This document shows positions 24,721 through 34,232 of a stretch of DNA of 64,000 nt, one piece after another. This stretch comes from Cellulomonas xiejunii (GTDB taxonomy: Bacteria; Actinomycetota; Actinomycetes; Actinomycetales; Cellulomonadaceae). The stretch is taken from assembly GCF_024508315.1 (NCBI RefSeq), contig NZ_CP101987.1:2356001-2420000 (forward strand), given 5' to 3'. Made by a program: the position numbers and the translations under genes. The notes under the pieces are model-generated. The model had not been told where the DNA came from. It saw only the letters and a list, made by a program, of their open reading frames with translations, and did not search any database. How positions within the stretch are numbered: position 1 is the stretch's first letter; each line of letters begins with the position of its first letter.

Positions 24721-25520
24721 CGGGCGTCCCGGCGGTGCAGCGCCCACGCCGACGCCGCCACGGCGACGACCGCCCAGCCGACCAGGACGGCCGTGGCGTA
24801 CCTCGTCCCGGAGGTGAGCGGTGGCAGCGTCGGGTCCGGGAGCACGAGCAGGTTGCGCGCCGCGCTGGTCGGGAGCAGCGCGTCGAGGCCGGGGGCGACG
24901 GCCGCCACGGCCTGCGACAGCGTGAGCCCGAGCATGGCGACGCACGGCAGCACCCCGGCCAGCGTGCGACGCCCGAGCAGTGCCAGCGCGAACCCGACGA
25001 GCGTCGTCGTCACGACGAACACCAGGAACCGCGCGTAGCCGGTCAGCGCCGGCGCACCCCAGGCCAGGGTCGGGTCCCAGTCCTTGACGACGGCGTACGT
25101 CGCTGCGACGGCGGGCGCCAGGAGCAGGAGACCGACGACGAGCGCCAGCAGCGCCGTCGCGAGCGCCTTGGCCCCGACCAGCCGGGCCCGGTCCGGGACC
25201 GCGAGCACCGCGACGCCGAGCCGGTCACGGCCCAGGTCGCTGCCGGCGAGGTGGGCGCCGACGACGAACACGAGCAGACCGATCTGCAGGGGCCACGTCG
25301 CGCACTCCGCCGCGAGCGAGGCGACGGACTGTTGCACCGGGGGGAAGACCTCGACGAGGCCGTCGGACGTGACCGCGGCCATGGCATCGAGGTAGAGCGG
25401 CAGCTGGATGGCGATGACGACGGCGTTGAGCACCAGGAGCGCGCCGACCACGAGCCACGTGCTGCGCAGCGTGACGGCCTTGGTCAGCTCGGAGCGGACG
25501 GTCGCGAGCACGGCGGTCAC
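24717..25520 (-). CDS. ABC-2 type transporter permease
   Basis: The 267-residue membrane protein has six hydrophobic segments and the same N-terminal organisation as the following gene, TVRSELTKAVTLRSTW, so the two permeases are likely paralogues forming a heterodimer. The GTG at 25520 overlaps the ATPase stop codon (GTGA); another GTG at 25523 is directly adjacent. It is the middle gene of the ATPase-permease-permease operon. Confidence 0.83.
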   Translation of the reverse strand: MTAVLATVRSELTKAVTLRSTWLVVGALLVLNAVVIAIQLPLYLDAMAAVTSDGLVEVFPPVQQSVASLAAECATWPLQIGLLVFVVGAHLAGSDLGRDRLGVAVLAVPDRARLVGAKALATALLALVVGLLLLAPAVAATYAVVKDWDPTLAWGAPALTGYARFLVFVVTTTLVGFALALLGRRTLAGVLPCVAMLGLTLSQAVAAVAPGLDALLPTSAARNLLVLPDPTLPPLTSGTRYATAVLVGWAVVAVAASAWALHRRDAR

Positions 25521-26230
25521 CACCCTTGCCCCGGCGCGGTGCCGGTGAGCGCGAAGAACGCGTCCTCCAGCCCGGCGTGGCCCGCCGTGACCTCCTCCAG
25601 CGGGCCGCTGGTCACGACGCGCCCGCGGTCGATGACGACGACGTCGTCCACCGTCTGCGCGGTCTCACCCATGAGGTGGCTCGACAGCAGCACGGTGTTG
25701 CCCTGCGCGGCGTAGTCGCGCAGGAACGTCCGGACCGTGCGGATGCCCTCGGGGTCGAGCCCGTTGACGGGCTCGTCGAGGACGAGCACGCGCGGCTCGC
25801 CGAGCAGCGCCGCGGCGAGCCCCAGGCGCTGCCGCATGCCGAGGGAGTACGTGCGGACACGGGCTCTCGCGGCGTCCGTGAGGCCGACGACGTCGAGGAC
25901 CTCCTCGATGCGGCGCGCCGGGATGCGGTGCGTCTGCGCGATCCACCGCAGGTGGTCCACGCCCCGCCGCTCGGGGACCGCCCCTGCGCCGTCGAGCATG
26001 GCCCCGACGGTGCGCAGCGGCCGGCGCAGGTCGCGGTAGGGCACACCGTCGACGAGGGCGCGCCCCGCCGTCGGGCGGTCCAGGCCGAGCAGCACGCGCA
26101 GCGTCGTGGACTTGCCGGCGCCGTTGGGCCCGAGGAACCCGGTGACGCGTCCCGGCGCGGCCGTCAGGCTCACGTCCTCGACCGCCGTCCTCGGCCCGTA
26201 CCGCTTGGTGACACCCTGGATCTCGATCAC
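25517..26230 (-). CDS. ABC transporter ATP-binding protein
   Basis: The 237-residue ATPase has Walker A GPNGAGKST, the Q-loop region, the signature YSLGMRQRLGL, Walker B VLVLDEP and the switch histidine in LLSSHLMGE. The sequence is of the multidrug/bacitracin (BcrA/CcmA-like) exporter class. GAGGAG lies 7-8 bases before the GTG start. It leads the exporter operon and lies 94 bases downstream of the NarL-type response regulator on the same strand, so it may be cotranscribed with, or controlled by, that system. Confidence 0.92.
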   Translation of the reverse strand: MIEIQGVTKRYGPRTAVEDVSLTAAPGRVTGFLGPNGAGKSTTLRVLLGLDRPTAGRALVDGVPYRDLRRPLRTVGAMLDGAGAVPERRGVDHLRWIAQTHRIPARRIEEVLDVVGLTDAARARVRTYSLGMRQRLGLAAALLGEPRVLVLDEPVNGLDPEGIRTVRTFLRDYAAQGNTVLLSSHLMGETAQTVDDVVVIDRGRVVTSGPLEEVTAGHAGLEDAFFALTGTAPGQGW

Positions 26231-26324
26231 GCGCGCTGCTCCTCACGTCCGCTCGGGGAACCTGTCGGCTCCACCGTCCCGGACCGGTGCCGCGCGCCGT
26301 GTCGTCCGGAAGTAGACGTCCGGC

Positions 26325-26981
26325 TCAGCGCGGCTCGTGCAGCAGCCCTGCCTGGTGCGCGAGCACCGCGAGCTGCGTGCGGTCCCGGACGTCGAGCTTG
26401 ACGAAGAGCCGCCGCAGGTACGTGCGGACGGTCGGCAGAGTGAGGTACAGCTCGTCGGCGATCTGCTGGTTGGACCGCCCGTCCGCGACGAGCCGTACGA
26501 CCTGCAGCTCGCGCGCGCTCAGGCGCGTACCGGCGAACGCGTGCGGCGCGGGCCGCGGCCGCGCGGCGAACTGGCCCATGAGCCGCGCCGTGACCTCCGG
26601 CGCCAGCACGCCGTGGCCGGCGTGCACGGCGCGGATCGCGGCGAGCACCTCGGCGGACGACGCGTTCTTCAGCAGGAACCCGGCGGCACCGTCCCGCAGC
26701 GCCTCACCCACGTACTCGTCGAGGTCGAACGTGGTCAGCACGACCACGCGCGTGCTCGACCCCGCGACGGCGCGCACCACGTCCAGCCCGCTGCCGCCGG
26801 GCATCTGCACGTCGACGAGCGCGACGTCGGGCCGCAGCGCCGTGATCCGGCGGACCGCCTCGGGCACCGTCGCCGCCTCGTCGACCACACGGAAGCCGTC
26901 GGTCCGGTCGAGCAGGCGTCGGTGGACGCGCCGCAGGTCCGCGTCGTCGTCCGCCAGGAGCACCGTGATCGCCCTCGTCAC
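26325..26981 (-). CDS. NarL/LuxR-family response regulator
   Basis: The 218-residue protein has a receiver domain (VLLADDDADLRRVHRRLL, phospho-acceptor Asp in ALVDVQMPGGSGLD, Lys in GFLLKNASS) and a C-terminal LuxR helix-turn-helix (LSARELQVVRLVADG, then SNQQIADELYLTLPTV). The GTG overlaps the stop of the kinase gene. It probably controls the ABC exporter immediately downstream. Confidence 0.92.
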   Translation of the reverse strand: MTRAITVLLADDDADLRRVHRRLLDRTDGFRVVDEAATVPEAVRRITALRPDVALVDVQMPGGSGLDVVRAVAGSSTRVVVLTTFDLDEYVGEALRDGAAGFLLKNASSAEVLAAIRAVHAGHGVLAPEVTARLMGQFAARPRPAPHAFAGTRLSARELQVVRLVADGRSNQQIADELYLTLPTVRTYLRRLFVKLDVRDRTQLAVLAHQAGLLHEPR

Positions 26982-28093
26982 CGGCGACCCTCCAGCGGGA
27001 TCCGCGCGTGCACCCGGGTACCGCCGCCCGGCCGCCGCCCGACGGTCAGCTCCCCGCCGACGGCGGCAACCCGCTCCCGCATCCCGGTCAGTCCGGCACC
27101 CCACGACGGCGTGTCAGCGGGCCCGCGGCCGTCGTCGTCGACCCGCACCTCGAGGACGTCGTGGCGCTCCCGGACGACCACCTCGCAGCCGCTCGCGACG
27201 GCGTGCCGGACGACGTTGCTCAGCGCCTCCTGCACCACCCGGACCACGACGTGACCTGTCGCCGCGTCGAGGTCGGGCAGGTCGAGGCGCGACGTGACGC
27301 GAAGACCCCCCGCCCGCGCCGCGGCGACGAGCCCGGGCAGGGCCTGCGCCGGGTCCGCGGCGGTCGTCGCGCCCGCGCCGGGCACCCCGGCGCGCAGCTC
27401 GCGGACGAACGCCTGCACCTCCTCGAGGGCGTCGCGCGCCCGCTGCTCGATGTCCGCCAGGCTCGCGCGGAGCTCCTGCTCGTCCGTGCCGGGCAGGTTG
27501 CGCGCCACGTCGGCCTCCGCGCGGATGAAGGTCAGCGCGTGCCCGACGACGTCGTGCACCTCGCGGGCCGTCGCGGCCTGCGTGCGCATCCGCTCGACCT
27601 GCGCCGCCCTGTCCGCAGCCAGGCGCACCGCCTCCGCGCGCCGCGCCTCGGCGCGCCCCAGGAGCCAGGCGACCCCGAGCGCGATCCCCGACACGAGCAC
27701 GCGCTGCACGAGCGAGCTGCCCGCCGACGTCGCGGCGAGCACACCGGCGGCGGCCACCACGCCACCCGCGAGCCGCCCGGCGCGCCGGGCACCGCCACCG
27801 GCACGCAGGGCCAGCGGGTAGAGGCACCACGCAGCGGCCGTCATCGGGTCGCTGCTGGCACCGACCGCCCACCCGACGGCCGTCGCCGCGGCCGCGGCGA
27901 GGGTCGCGGCTGTCGGCCACCGCCACCGCAGCAGCACCGCGCCACCCACGACGACGCAGGCCCCGACCGCGACCGGCGCGCCGGCAGCTCCCCGCGGCAC
28001 GAACGGGACCCAGAAGGCCGCCACGACCACGAGGGCCACCACGGCGTCGACGAACCACGACACCGCGACCCCACCGGTGCGGTCGTCGCGCAC
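26978..28093 (-). CDS. NarL-type sensor histidine kinase
   Basis: The 371-residue kinase has four to five N-terminal transmembrane segments (residues ~10-155) with little extracellular sequence, then a HisKA_3 domain with the phospho-accepting His in REVHDVVGHALTF and an ATPase domain ending WGAGLTGMRERVAAVGG. Such intramembrane-sensing kinases often detect membrane stress or antibiotics. The GTG at 28093 lies 10 bases after the peroxiredoxin stop. An alternative GTG at 28063 has GGTGGGG upstream and may be the real start. Confidence 0.88.
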   Translation of the reverse strand: MRDDRTGGVAVSWFVDAVVALVVVAAFWVPFVPRGAAGAPVAVGACVVVGGAVLLRWRWPTAATLAAAAATAVGWAVGASSDPMTAAAWCLYPLALRAGGGARRAGRLAGGVVAAAGVLAATSAGSSLVQRVLVSGIALGVAWLLGRAEARRAEAVRLAADRAAQVERMRTQAATAREVHDVVGHALTFIRAEADVARNLPGTDEQELRASLADIEQRARDALEEVQAFVRELRAGVPGAGATTAADPAQALPGLVAAARAGGLRVTSRLDLPDLDAATGHVVVRVVQEALSNVVRHAVASGCEVVVRERHDVLEVRVDDDGRGPADTPSWGAGLTGMRERVAAVGGELTVGRRPGGGTRVHARIPLEGRR

Positions 28094-28103
28094 GAGGGCC
28101 GTC

Positions 28104-28577
28104 TCAGACGCCGAGCGTCGCCAGGGCCTCGCGGTACGCCGCGAGCGGACGCGCCTGCCCGCGGGGGTTCACGACGCTCCAGCGCACGACCCCGTCGGCG
28201 TCGAGGAGGAACGAGCCGCGCAGGGCGTGCCCCGTGGTCTCGTCGAACACACCGAAGGCACGCGCCGCGGCACCGTGCGGCCAGAAGTCCGACAGCAGGT
28301 CGAACGTGTAGCCCTCCTGCTCCGACCACGCGCGCAGCGTGAACATGGGGTCGCACGACACGGCGAGCAGCCGCACGCCCGCGTCGTCGAAGGCCGCGAC
28401 GTTGTCGCGGAGCTCGCACAGCTCGCCGGTGCAGATGCCGGAGAACGCGAAGGGGAAGAACACGACGGCGACCGGCGTGCCCCGCAGCTGCGAGAGCTGC
28501 ACCGGTGTGCCGTGCGTGTCGGGCAGCGTCAGCTCCGGCGCGCGCGTCCCGAGGAGTGGGACGCCCGCGGCGGTCAC
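28104..28577 (-). CDS. Peroxiredoxin, AhpE-like
   Basis: This thiol peroxidase reduces hydroperoxides and peroxynitrite. The 157-residue protein has the AhpC/TSA fold and the peroxidatic cysteine in FSGICTGELCELRDN, where CTGEL replaces the usual VCPTE. The second cysteine five residues later (LC) is at an unusual place for a resolving residue. It resembles M. tuberculosis AhpE (Rv2238c), which is also next to a DUF3052 gene. The GTG overlaps the DUF3052 stop (GTGA). The two-component genes follow 10 bases later, so all four may share one mRNA. Confidence 0.92.
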   Translation of the reverse strand: MTAAGVPLLGTRAPELTLPDTHGTPVQLSQLRGTPVAVVFFPFAFSGICTGELCELRDNVAAFDDAGVRLLAVSCDPMFTLRAWSEQEGYTFDLLSDFWPHGAAARAFGVFDETTGHALRGSFLLDADGVVRWSVVNPRGQARPLAAYREALATLGV

Positions 28578-28996
28578 TTGCCGCGGCCGCGCGAGGAGAG
28601 CCGCGTCGCGGACCAGTCCGGGCCGATGGCGAAGGTCGACATCGCGTGGAGGCCTGACGTGGTCGCCGCCTCCTCGATGTCGGAGTGCGACACGTGACCG
28701 GCACGGCCAGCCTTGGGCGAGAACACCCAGATCGGCCCGCTGTCCTCGAGCACGCTCGTCGCGTCGACGAGCGCGTCCGTCAGGTCCCCGTCGTCCTCAC
28801 GGAACCAGATGATCGCACCGTCGGTGACGTCGTCGTAGTCCTCGTCGACGAGCTCCGTCCCCGTGACGGCCTCGATACGCGTACGGACGTCGGCGTCGAC
28901 GTCGTCGTCGTAGTTCAGCTCCTGGATGACCTGCCCGGCTGTGAAGCCGAGGCGGGTGACCGCCTGCGTCGCGGAGTCGTCCGCGGTGGATGACAC
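28574..28996 (-). CDS. DUF3052 family protein
   Basis: The 140-residue acidic protein matches the actinobacterial DUF3052 family: RLGFTAGQVIQELNYDDDVD, a strongly acidic centre, IIWFREDDGDLTDALVDA and the C-terminal IWVFSPKAGRAGHVSHSDI. No biochemical role is known. The GTG at 28996 follows GAAGGGA about 10 bases upstream. It is divergent from aceE and coupled to the peroxiredoxin gene, an arrangement also found in mycobacteria. Confidence 0.88.
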   Translation of the reverse strand: MSSTADDSATQAVTRLGFTAGQVIQELNYDDDVDADVRTRIEAVTGTELVDEDYDDVTDGAIIWFREDDGDLTDALVDATSVLEDSGPIWVFSPKAGRAGHVSHSDIEEAATTSGLHAMSTFAIGPDWSATRLSSRGRGK

Positions 28997-29296
28997 GTGG
29001 CCCGTTCCCTTCTCCCCCGGTGCGCCGCACTGTCCGCAGACCCACCTGTCGATGTCGGCACACGTTAGCCCACCGCAGGCAAGGGGGCGCTGGCAAGAGG
29101 CGATCCGGGCGCGTGTCATGGACGTCACGCCCTCGCAGCGGCACCACGGTGTGACTTTCGGGGTCGGACGGACCGAGAATGGTCGGACGGCCCGCAACCG
29201 CACCCGCGCCACAGCGCAGGTCGCCGGAGGCAGGCACTGGAGCGGGCTGCGGCGCCACGGGGCGCCCGGTGCGCACGAGACGCAGAAGGAGCACCG
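28997..29296. promoter_or_regulatory. Divergent DUF3052-aceE control region with direct repeat
   Basis: This 300-base gap holds no gene. GGTCGGACGG occurs at 29162 and again at 29181, 19 bases apart (close to two helical turns), and the first copy extends into the imperfect palindrome GGTCGGACGGACC. For the minus direction TAACGT near 29066 may be a -10 for DUF3052. The ribosome site AGAAGGAG precedes aceE. The regulator is unknown. Confidence 0.45.
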
Positions 29297-32044
29297 GTGG
29301 CTTCCATCGACGAGACGGGTCCGCTGATCGGCGGCCTGCTCAGCCAGGTCCCCGACATCGACCCGGAAGAGACCGGTGAGTGGGTCGAGTCCCTCGACGG
29401 ACTGATCGAGGAGAAGGGTGGCCCGCGGGCCCGCTACGTGCTGATGAGCATGCTGCGGCACGCACGCGAGCGCAATGTCGCGATCCCCGCGTCGCTGAAC
29501 ACCCCGTACGTCAACACGATCGCGGTCCACAACGAGCCGTACTTCCCCGGCGACGAGGTCATCGAGCGGCGCTACCGCTCGTGGATCCGGTGGAACGCGG
29601 CCGTCATGGTCACGCGTGCCCAGCGTCCCGGCGTGGCCGTGGGCGGGCACATCTCCTCCTACGCGTCCGTCGCGACGCTCACCGAGGTGGGCCTCAACCA
29701 CTTCTTCCGGGGCAAGGACCACCCGGGCGGCGGCGACCAGGTGTACTTCCAGGGCCACGCCTCCCCCGGTGTCTACGCCCGTGCGTACCTCGAGGGCCGG
29801 CTGTCCGAGCACCAGCTCGACGGCTTCCGTCAGGAGCTGTCACACCCCGGCGGCGGCCTGCCGTCCTACCCGCACCCGCGCCTGGCGCCCGAGCTGTGGG
29901 AGTTCCCGACGGTCTCGATGGGCCTCGGCCCGTCCGGCGCGATCTACCAGGCGTGGACCAACAGGTACCTGCACAACCGCGGGATCAAGGACACCAGCCA
30001 GCAGGACGTGTGGGCGTTCCTCGGCGACGGCGAGATGGACGAGCCGGAGTCGCGCGGGATGCTCCAGCACGCCGCCCAGCAGGGCCTGGACAACCTCACG
30101 TTCGTCGTGAACTGCAACCTCCAGCGCCTCGACGGGCCCGTGCGCGGCAACGGCAAGATCATCCAGGAGCTCGAGGCCCAGTTCCGCGGGGCGGGCTGGA
30201 ACGTCATCAAGGTCATCTGGGGCCGCGAGTGGGACGTCCTGCTCAACGCCGACAAGGACCGCGCGCTGGTCCACCTGATGAACACCACGCCCGACGGCGA
30301 CTTCCAGACGTACCGCGCCGAGAGCGGCGCGTTCATCCGCGAGCACTTCTTCGGCCGCGACCCCCGCACCAAGCAGCTCGTCGAGAAGATGACGGACGAC
30401 GAGATCTGGGCCCTCAAGCGCGGCGGGCACGACTACCGCAAGCTCTACGCCGCGTACAAGTCCGCGCGCGAGCACACCGGGCAGCCGACCGTGATCCTCG
30501 CCCACACCATCAAGGGCTACGGGCTGGGGTCGGGCTTCGCCGGCCGCAACGCGACGCACCAGATGAAGAAGCTCAAGGTCGAGGAGCTCAAGACCCTGCG
30601 CGACTCGCTGCACATCCCGATCACGGACGAGCAGCTCGAGGAGAACCCCTACCTGCCGCCGTACTACAACCCGGGGCCGGAGGACGACGCGATCAGGTAC
30701 ATGCTCGACCGGCGCCGCCAGCTGGGCGGGTTCGTCCCCGAGCGGCGCAGCGCGCACACCAAGCTGACGCTGCCGGGAGACAAGACCTACGAGTCCCTGG
30801 CCAAGGGCTCGGGCACGCAGGAGGTCGCCACGACGATGGCGCTCGTGCGCCTGTTCAAGGACCTGGTCAAGGACAAGGAGTTCGGCCACCGCCTGGTGCC
30901 GATCATCCCGGACGAGGCACGCACGTTCGGCCTGGACTCGATCTTCCCGAGCGCGAAGATCTTCAACACCAACGGCCAGAACTACATGGCCGTGGACCGC
31001 GAGCTCATGCTGAGCTACAAGGAGTCCGAGTCCGGGCAGATCATGCACACCGGCATCAACGAGGCCGGTTCCGCGTCCGCGTTCCAGGCGGTGGGCACGT
31101 CGTACGCCACGCACGGCGAGCCGCTGATCCCGTTCTACTTCTACTACTCGATGTTCGGGTTCCAGCGCACGGGCGACCAGTTCTGGGCGGCGGGCGACCA
31201 GATGGCGCGCGGCTTCCTCATCGGTGCCACCGCCGGCCGCACGACGCTGACGGGCGAGGGCCTGCAGCACGCCGACGGGCACTCGCCCCTGCTCGCCGGC
31301 ACCATGTCGCACGTCGTGCACTACGACCCCGCGTACGGGTACGAGATCCGGCACATCGTGCGCGACGGCATCGAGCGCATGTACGGCGAGACGGCGGACG
31401 GCCGCGACAAGGACGTCATCTACTACCTGACGGTCTACAACGAGCCGATGGTGCAGCCCGCCGAGCCCGAGGGCGTCGACGTCGAGGGCATCCTCAAGGG
31501 CATCCACCTCGTGGCCCCGGCCGAGGGTGACGGGCCGCGCGCCCAGATCCTTGCGTCCGGCGTCGCGGTGCCGTGGGCGCTCGAGGCGCAGCACCTGCTG
31601 GCCGAGGACTGGGGCGTGCGTGCTGCGGTCTGGTCGGTGACGAGCTGGAACGAGCTGCGCCGCGACGCGTTGGCCGCCGAGCAGCACGCCTTCCTCAACC
31701 CCGGCGACGAGGTGCGCACCCCGTACCTCACCGCCAAGCTCCAGGGCGCGGAGGGCCCGTTCGTCGCCACGACGGACTACGACCACCTCGTGCCCGACCA
31801 GGTGCGCGCCTGGATCCCGGGCCGCTACGCGACGCTCGGTGCCGACGGGTTCGGCTTCTCCGACACCCGTGCCGCGGCACGTCGGCACTTCAAGATCGAC
31901 GGACCGTCGACGGTCGTGCGGGTGCTGCAGCAGCTGGTGCTCGAGGGCAAGGTCGACCCGTCGCTCCCGGCGCAGGCGATCGAGCGCTACCGGCTCCACG
32001 ACGTCACGGCCGGCACGTCCGGCAACACGGGCGGCGACTCCTGA
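29297..32044 (+). CDS. aceE: Pyruvate dehydrogenase E1 component, homodimeric
   Basis: AceE decarboxylates pyruvate with thiamine diphosphate and transfers the acetyl group to lipoyl E2, feeding acetyl-CoA into the TCA cycle and fatty acid synthesis. At 915 residues it has the normal length of the homodimeric E1. The thiamine-binding motif starts [14 protein letters not shown] and ends near [11 protein letters not shown], and an active-site His lies in [14 protein letters not shown] is the start, with AGAAGGAG about 8 bases upstream. E2 and E3 genes are not in the window. A strong hairpin terminator follows. The gene stands just upstream of the fatty acid operon, as in mycobacteria. Confidence 0.97.
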   Translation: MASIDETGPLIGGLLSQVPDIDPEETGEWVESLDGLIEEKGGPRARYVLMSMLRHARERNVAIPASLNTPYVNTIAVHNEPYFPGDEVIERRYRSWIRWNAAVMVTRAQRPGVAVGGHISSYASVATLTEVGLNHFFRGKDHPGGGDQVYFQGHASPGVYARAYLEGRLSEHQLDGFRQELSHPGGGLPSYPHPRLAPELWEFPTVSMGLGPSGAIYQAWTNRYLHNRGIKDTSQQDVWAFLGDGEMDEPESRGMLQHAAQQGLDNLTFVVNCNLQRLDGPVRGNGKIIQELEAQFRGAGWNVIKVIWGREWDVLLNADKDRALVHLMNTTPDGDFQTYRAESGAFIREHFFGRDPRTKQLVEKMTDDEIWALKRGGHDYRKLYAAYKSAREHTGQPTVILAHTIKGYGLGSGFAGRNATHQMKKLKVEELKTLRDSLHIPITDEQLEENPYLPPYYNPGPEDDAIRYMLDRRRQLGGFVPERRSAHTKLTLPGDKTYESLAKGSGTQEVATTMALVRLFKDLVKDKEFGHRLVPIIPDEARTFGLDSIFPSAKIFNTNGQNYMAVDRELMLSYKESESGQIMHTGINEAGSASAFQAVGTSYATHGEPLIPFYFYYSMFGFQRTGDQFWAAGDQMARGFLIGATAGRTTLTGEGLQHADGHSPLLAGTMSHVVHYDPAYGYEIRHIVRDGIERMYGETADGRDKDVIYYLTVYNEPMVQPAEPEGVDVEGILKGIHLVAPAEGDGPRAQILASGVAVPWALEAQHLLAEDWGVRAAVWSVTSWNELRRDALAAEQHAFLNPGDEVRTPYLTAKLQGAEGPFVATTDYDHLVPDQVRAWIPGRYATLGADGFGFSDTRAAARRHFKIDGPSTVVRVLQQLVLEGKVDPSLPAQAIERYRLHDVTAGTSGNTGGDS

Positions 32045-32053
32045 CCTCCCGCT

Positions 32054-32099
32054 GACGCAAGGACGCCCCCGGCTTCGCGGCCGGGGGCGTCCTTGCGTC
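32054..32099 (+). terminator. Terminator of aceE
   Basis: A perfect 20-bp stem (GACGCAAGGACGCCCCCGGC and its complement) with a 6-base loop begins 10 bases after the aceE stop. Confidence 0.85.
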
Positions 32100-32151
32100 C
32101 GGGCTCAGGACGCGGCTGTCGGGTGGGGCTCGCTGCGCGAGGCCCCGGGGA

Positions 32152-32838
32152 TCAGGTCCCGGGGATCGACTGCTGCGCCTGGGCGATCTCGATCCTGAGC
32201 TCGTCCTTCAGCCCGGCGATCGCCTGCTGGTCGGGGTACAGGTCGAGCGACGCCAGGTGCTGCTTGGCCTCGAGCGGCCGCTCGGCGGCGATCGCCGCCC
32301 GGACCAGCTCACGCGCGACCTCGGGGACGTGCTCGCGGGGCCGCCAGTGCCCCACACCGAGGTTGAGCGCATCGACAGGCTGGCCCGCCTCGCACAGCAG
32401 CGCGATCCCCTGCACGAGCGCCTGCCCCGAGGGGTCGCGCTCTGCGGCGGTCGTGAGGCGGCGGATCGTCCCCTCGTGGTCGTCGCGTACCGACAGCCGC
32501 GCCACCTCGATCAGCGGGTACCACGCGCGCGGGTTGCCCGCGAGCTCCTCGCCCAGCGACCAGACGGCCAGGTCGGCCGCGTGCTGGCGCTCGTGCTCGA
32601 CGTTCGGTGCCGTCAGCGGGTCCTCCTCGGGGACGGACTCGGCGGCACGGCGGCGGACGATCTCGGCGAGGGCCAGGAAGGCGCGCTCGTTGTTGGGGTC
32701 GTCGCTGAGCATGGATCGCAGCGCGTCCTCGTGGAGCGTGTCACCACGCCGCGAGGCCGTCGTCGGACGGCGCGCCCCGACCTTGGAGGCCGAGGAGGGT
32801 CGCCGCATCAGCTGGCGCAGGCGGGGCAGAAGAGCCAT
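32152..32838 (-). CDS. Conserved actinobacterial TPR-like protein
   Basis: The 228-residue protein is mostly helical, with repeated helical pairs such as PNNERAFLALAEIVRRRA, NPRAWYPLIEVARLSV, PSGQALVQGIALLCEAG and AIAAERPLEAKQHLASL, which suggest TPR-like packing. The N-terminal 35 residues are basic and Arg/Ser-rich. There is no signal peptide. The function is unknown. It is divergent from the fatty acid regulator and has a leaderless -10 (TAGTGT, 6 bases before ATG). Confidence 0.72.
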   Translation of the reverse strand: MALLPRLRQLMRRPSSASKVGARRPTTASRRGDTLHEDALRSMLSDDPNNERAFLALAEIVRRRAAESVPEEDPLTAPNVEHERQHAADLAVWSLGEELAGNPRAWYPLIEVARLSVRDDHEGTIRRLTTAAERDPSGQALVQGIALLCEAGQPVDALNLGVGHWRPREHVPEVARELVRAAIAAERPLEAKQHLASLDLYPDQQAIAGLKDELRIEIAQAQQSIPGT

Positions 32839-32844
32839 GTCGCG

Positions 32845-32850
32845 ACACTA
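32845..32850 (-). promoter_or_regulatory. -10 element of the TPR-like gene, predicted leaderless mRNA
   Basis: On the minus strand TAGTGT is followed by 6 bases and the ATG at 32838. Confidence 0.5.
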
Positions 32851-32913
32851 TCCGTTCCCTCCCGTGCGCACCTGTCCGGCCGGACCGTGGACCGTGTCCG
32901 ACGAGCCGCGAGG

Positions 32914-32931
32914 TTTGTGGGCTTCCGACAA
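32914..32931. promoter_or_regulatory. Box 1 of a repeated operator-like motif (regulator promoter)
   Basis: TTTGTGGGCTTCCGACAA shares TTTGTG..GG..TCCGACAA-type positions with a second copy at 34233 upstream of fabD. The ends TTGT and ACAA form an inverted repeat. It overlaps the -35 region of the regulator gene, which suggests autoregulation. Confidence 0.55.
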
Positions 32932-32939
32932 GTTGCCCC

Positions 32940-32945
32940 TATGCT
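32940..32945 (+). promoter_or_regulatory. -10 element of the fatty acid regulator gene, predicted leaderless mRNA
   Basis: TATGCT ends 6 bases before the ATG at 32952, and there is no ribosome site. Confidence 0.55.
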
Positions 32946-32951
32946 CGCGGG

Positions 32952-34193
32952 ATGGCGACGTCTTCGAGGCCGCCGGCGGCGCGTTCGCCCCGCCGCACCC
33001 TGCCGCCCGCGACAGCCCCCGCCGGGGCGTCGGAGGGGCCGAGCGACCAGAGCGAGACGCAGCGCCGGGTCCGCGACGGCACCGGCCTGCTCGCAGCAGC
33101 AACGATGCGCCGCCTCGACGACGACCTCGAGTGGTACCGCGCGCTGCCGGCCGAGGACCGCTCCTGGGTGAACCTGGTCGCACAGGCCGGCATCACGGCG
33201 TTCGTCACCTGGTACGCCGACCCGTCGCGGCCTCCGCACGGCGTCAGTGAGATCTTCGCCGCGGCGCCGCCCGAGCTGACGCGGTCGATCTCCTTGCAGC
33301 ACACGCTGCAGCTCGTCCGCGTCGTGGTCGACGTCGTCGAGACCCACTCGGACCGACTGGCGGCACCAGGTGCCGAGCGCGAGCTGCGCGAGGCGGTCCT
33401 GCGGTACTCGCGCGAGGTCGCGTTCTCGGCAGCCGAGGTCTACGCGCGGGCGGCCGAGGTGCGCGGCGCCTGGGACGCGCGTCTCGAGGCGTTCGTGGTG
33501 GACGCGCTGGTGCGCGGTGACGTCGACGACGCGCTGCGCTCGCGCGTGGCGGCGCTCGGGTGGAGCGGACGCGGCTCGACGCTGGTGGTGGTGGGAACGG
33601 CCGGGGCGCACATGGACGAGGTGCGGGCGGCGGACCTGCGCCGCGCCACCCGACGTGCCGCGGACGACGCGCTCGTCGGCATCCTCGGCGACCGCCTCGT
33701 CGTCTTCCTCGGCGGCGAGGGAGACCTGAGCGCGGCCGCCATGACCCTGCTCCCCCGCTTCGGCCCCGGACCCGTCGTGGTGGGCCCCACCGCAGCCGGG
33801 CTGGCCGAGGCGACCAGGTCGGCGCGCGCCGCCCTGGCCGGGCTGCTCGCGGCGCCCGGCTGGAAGCAGGCACCCCGCCCCGTGCACGCCGACGACCTCC
33901 TGCCCGAGCGTGTCCTCGTCGGGGACACCGCCGCACGTCGCGCCCTCGTGGAGCGCGCCTACGCGCCGCTCGCGGCGAGCCAGGGGTCGCTGCTCGACAC
34001 GCTGTCGGCCTACCTCGGCGCGGGCAGGTCGCTGGAGGCCGCCGCCCGAACCTTGTACGTGCACCCCAACACCGTCCGGTACCGGCTGCGTCGGGTGTCC
34101 GACGTGACGGGGTGGGACCCCCTCGACGCCCGCGAGTCGTACGTCCTGCAGATCGCGCTGGCCGTCGGGCGGCTCGGCGCTGCGGACGACTGA
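32952..34193 (+). CDS. PucR-family regulator, probable activator of fatty acid synthesis (FasR-like)
   Basis: The 413-residue protein ends in a PucR-type helix-turn-helix: DTLSAYLGAGRSLEAAARTL followed by YVHPNTVRYRLRRVSDVTGW. The central part (about residues 165-290) is a GGDEF-like sensor domain without catalytic motifs. The N-terminal helical region starts around residue 30 after a basic, proline-rich stretch. In Streptomyces coelicolor the regulator at this exact place, FasR, activates fabD-fabH-acpP-fabF, and M. tuberculosis Rv2242 occupies the same site. The boxes at 32914 and 34233 are candidate binding sites. The ligand is unknown; an acyl thioester is plausible. Confidence 0.9.
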   Translation: MATSSRPPAARSPRRTLPPATAPAGASEGPSDQSETQRRVRDGTGLLAAATMRRLDDDLEWYRALPAEDRSWVNLVAQAGITAFVTWYADPSRPPHGVSEIFAAAPPELTRSISLQHTLQLVRVVVDVVETHSDRLAAPGAERELREAVLRYSREVAFSAAEVYARAAEVRGAWDARLEAFVVDALVRGDVDDALRSRVAALGWSGRGSTLVVVGTAGAHMDEVRAADLRRATRRAADDALVGILGDRLVVFLGGEGDLSAAAMTLLPRFGPGPVVVGPTAAGLAEATRSARAALAGLLAAPGWKQAPRPVHADDLLPERVLVGDTAARRALVERAYAPLAASQGSLLDTLSAYLGAGRSLEAAARTLYVHPNTVRYRLRRVSDVTGWDPLDARESYVLQIALAVGRLGAADD

Positions 34194-34232
34194 CCGGCCG
34201 GACCTCGGCGGGCGATGCTCCGCGGGACGGCG

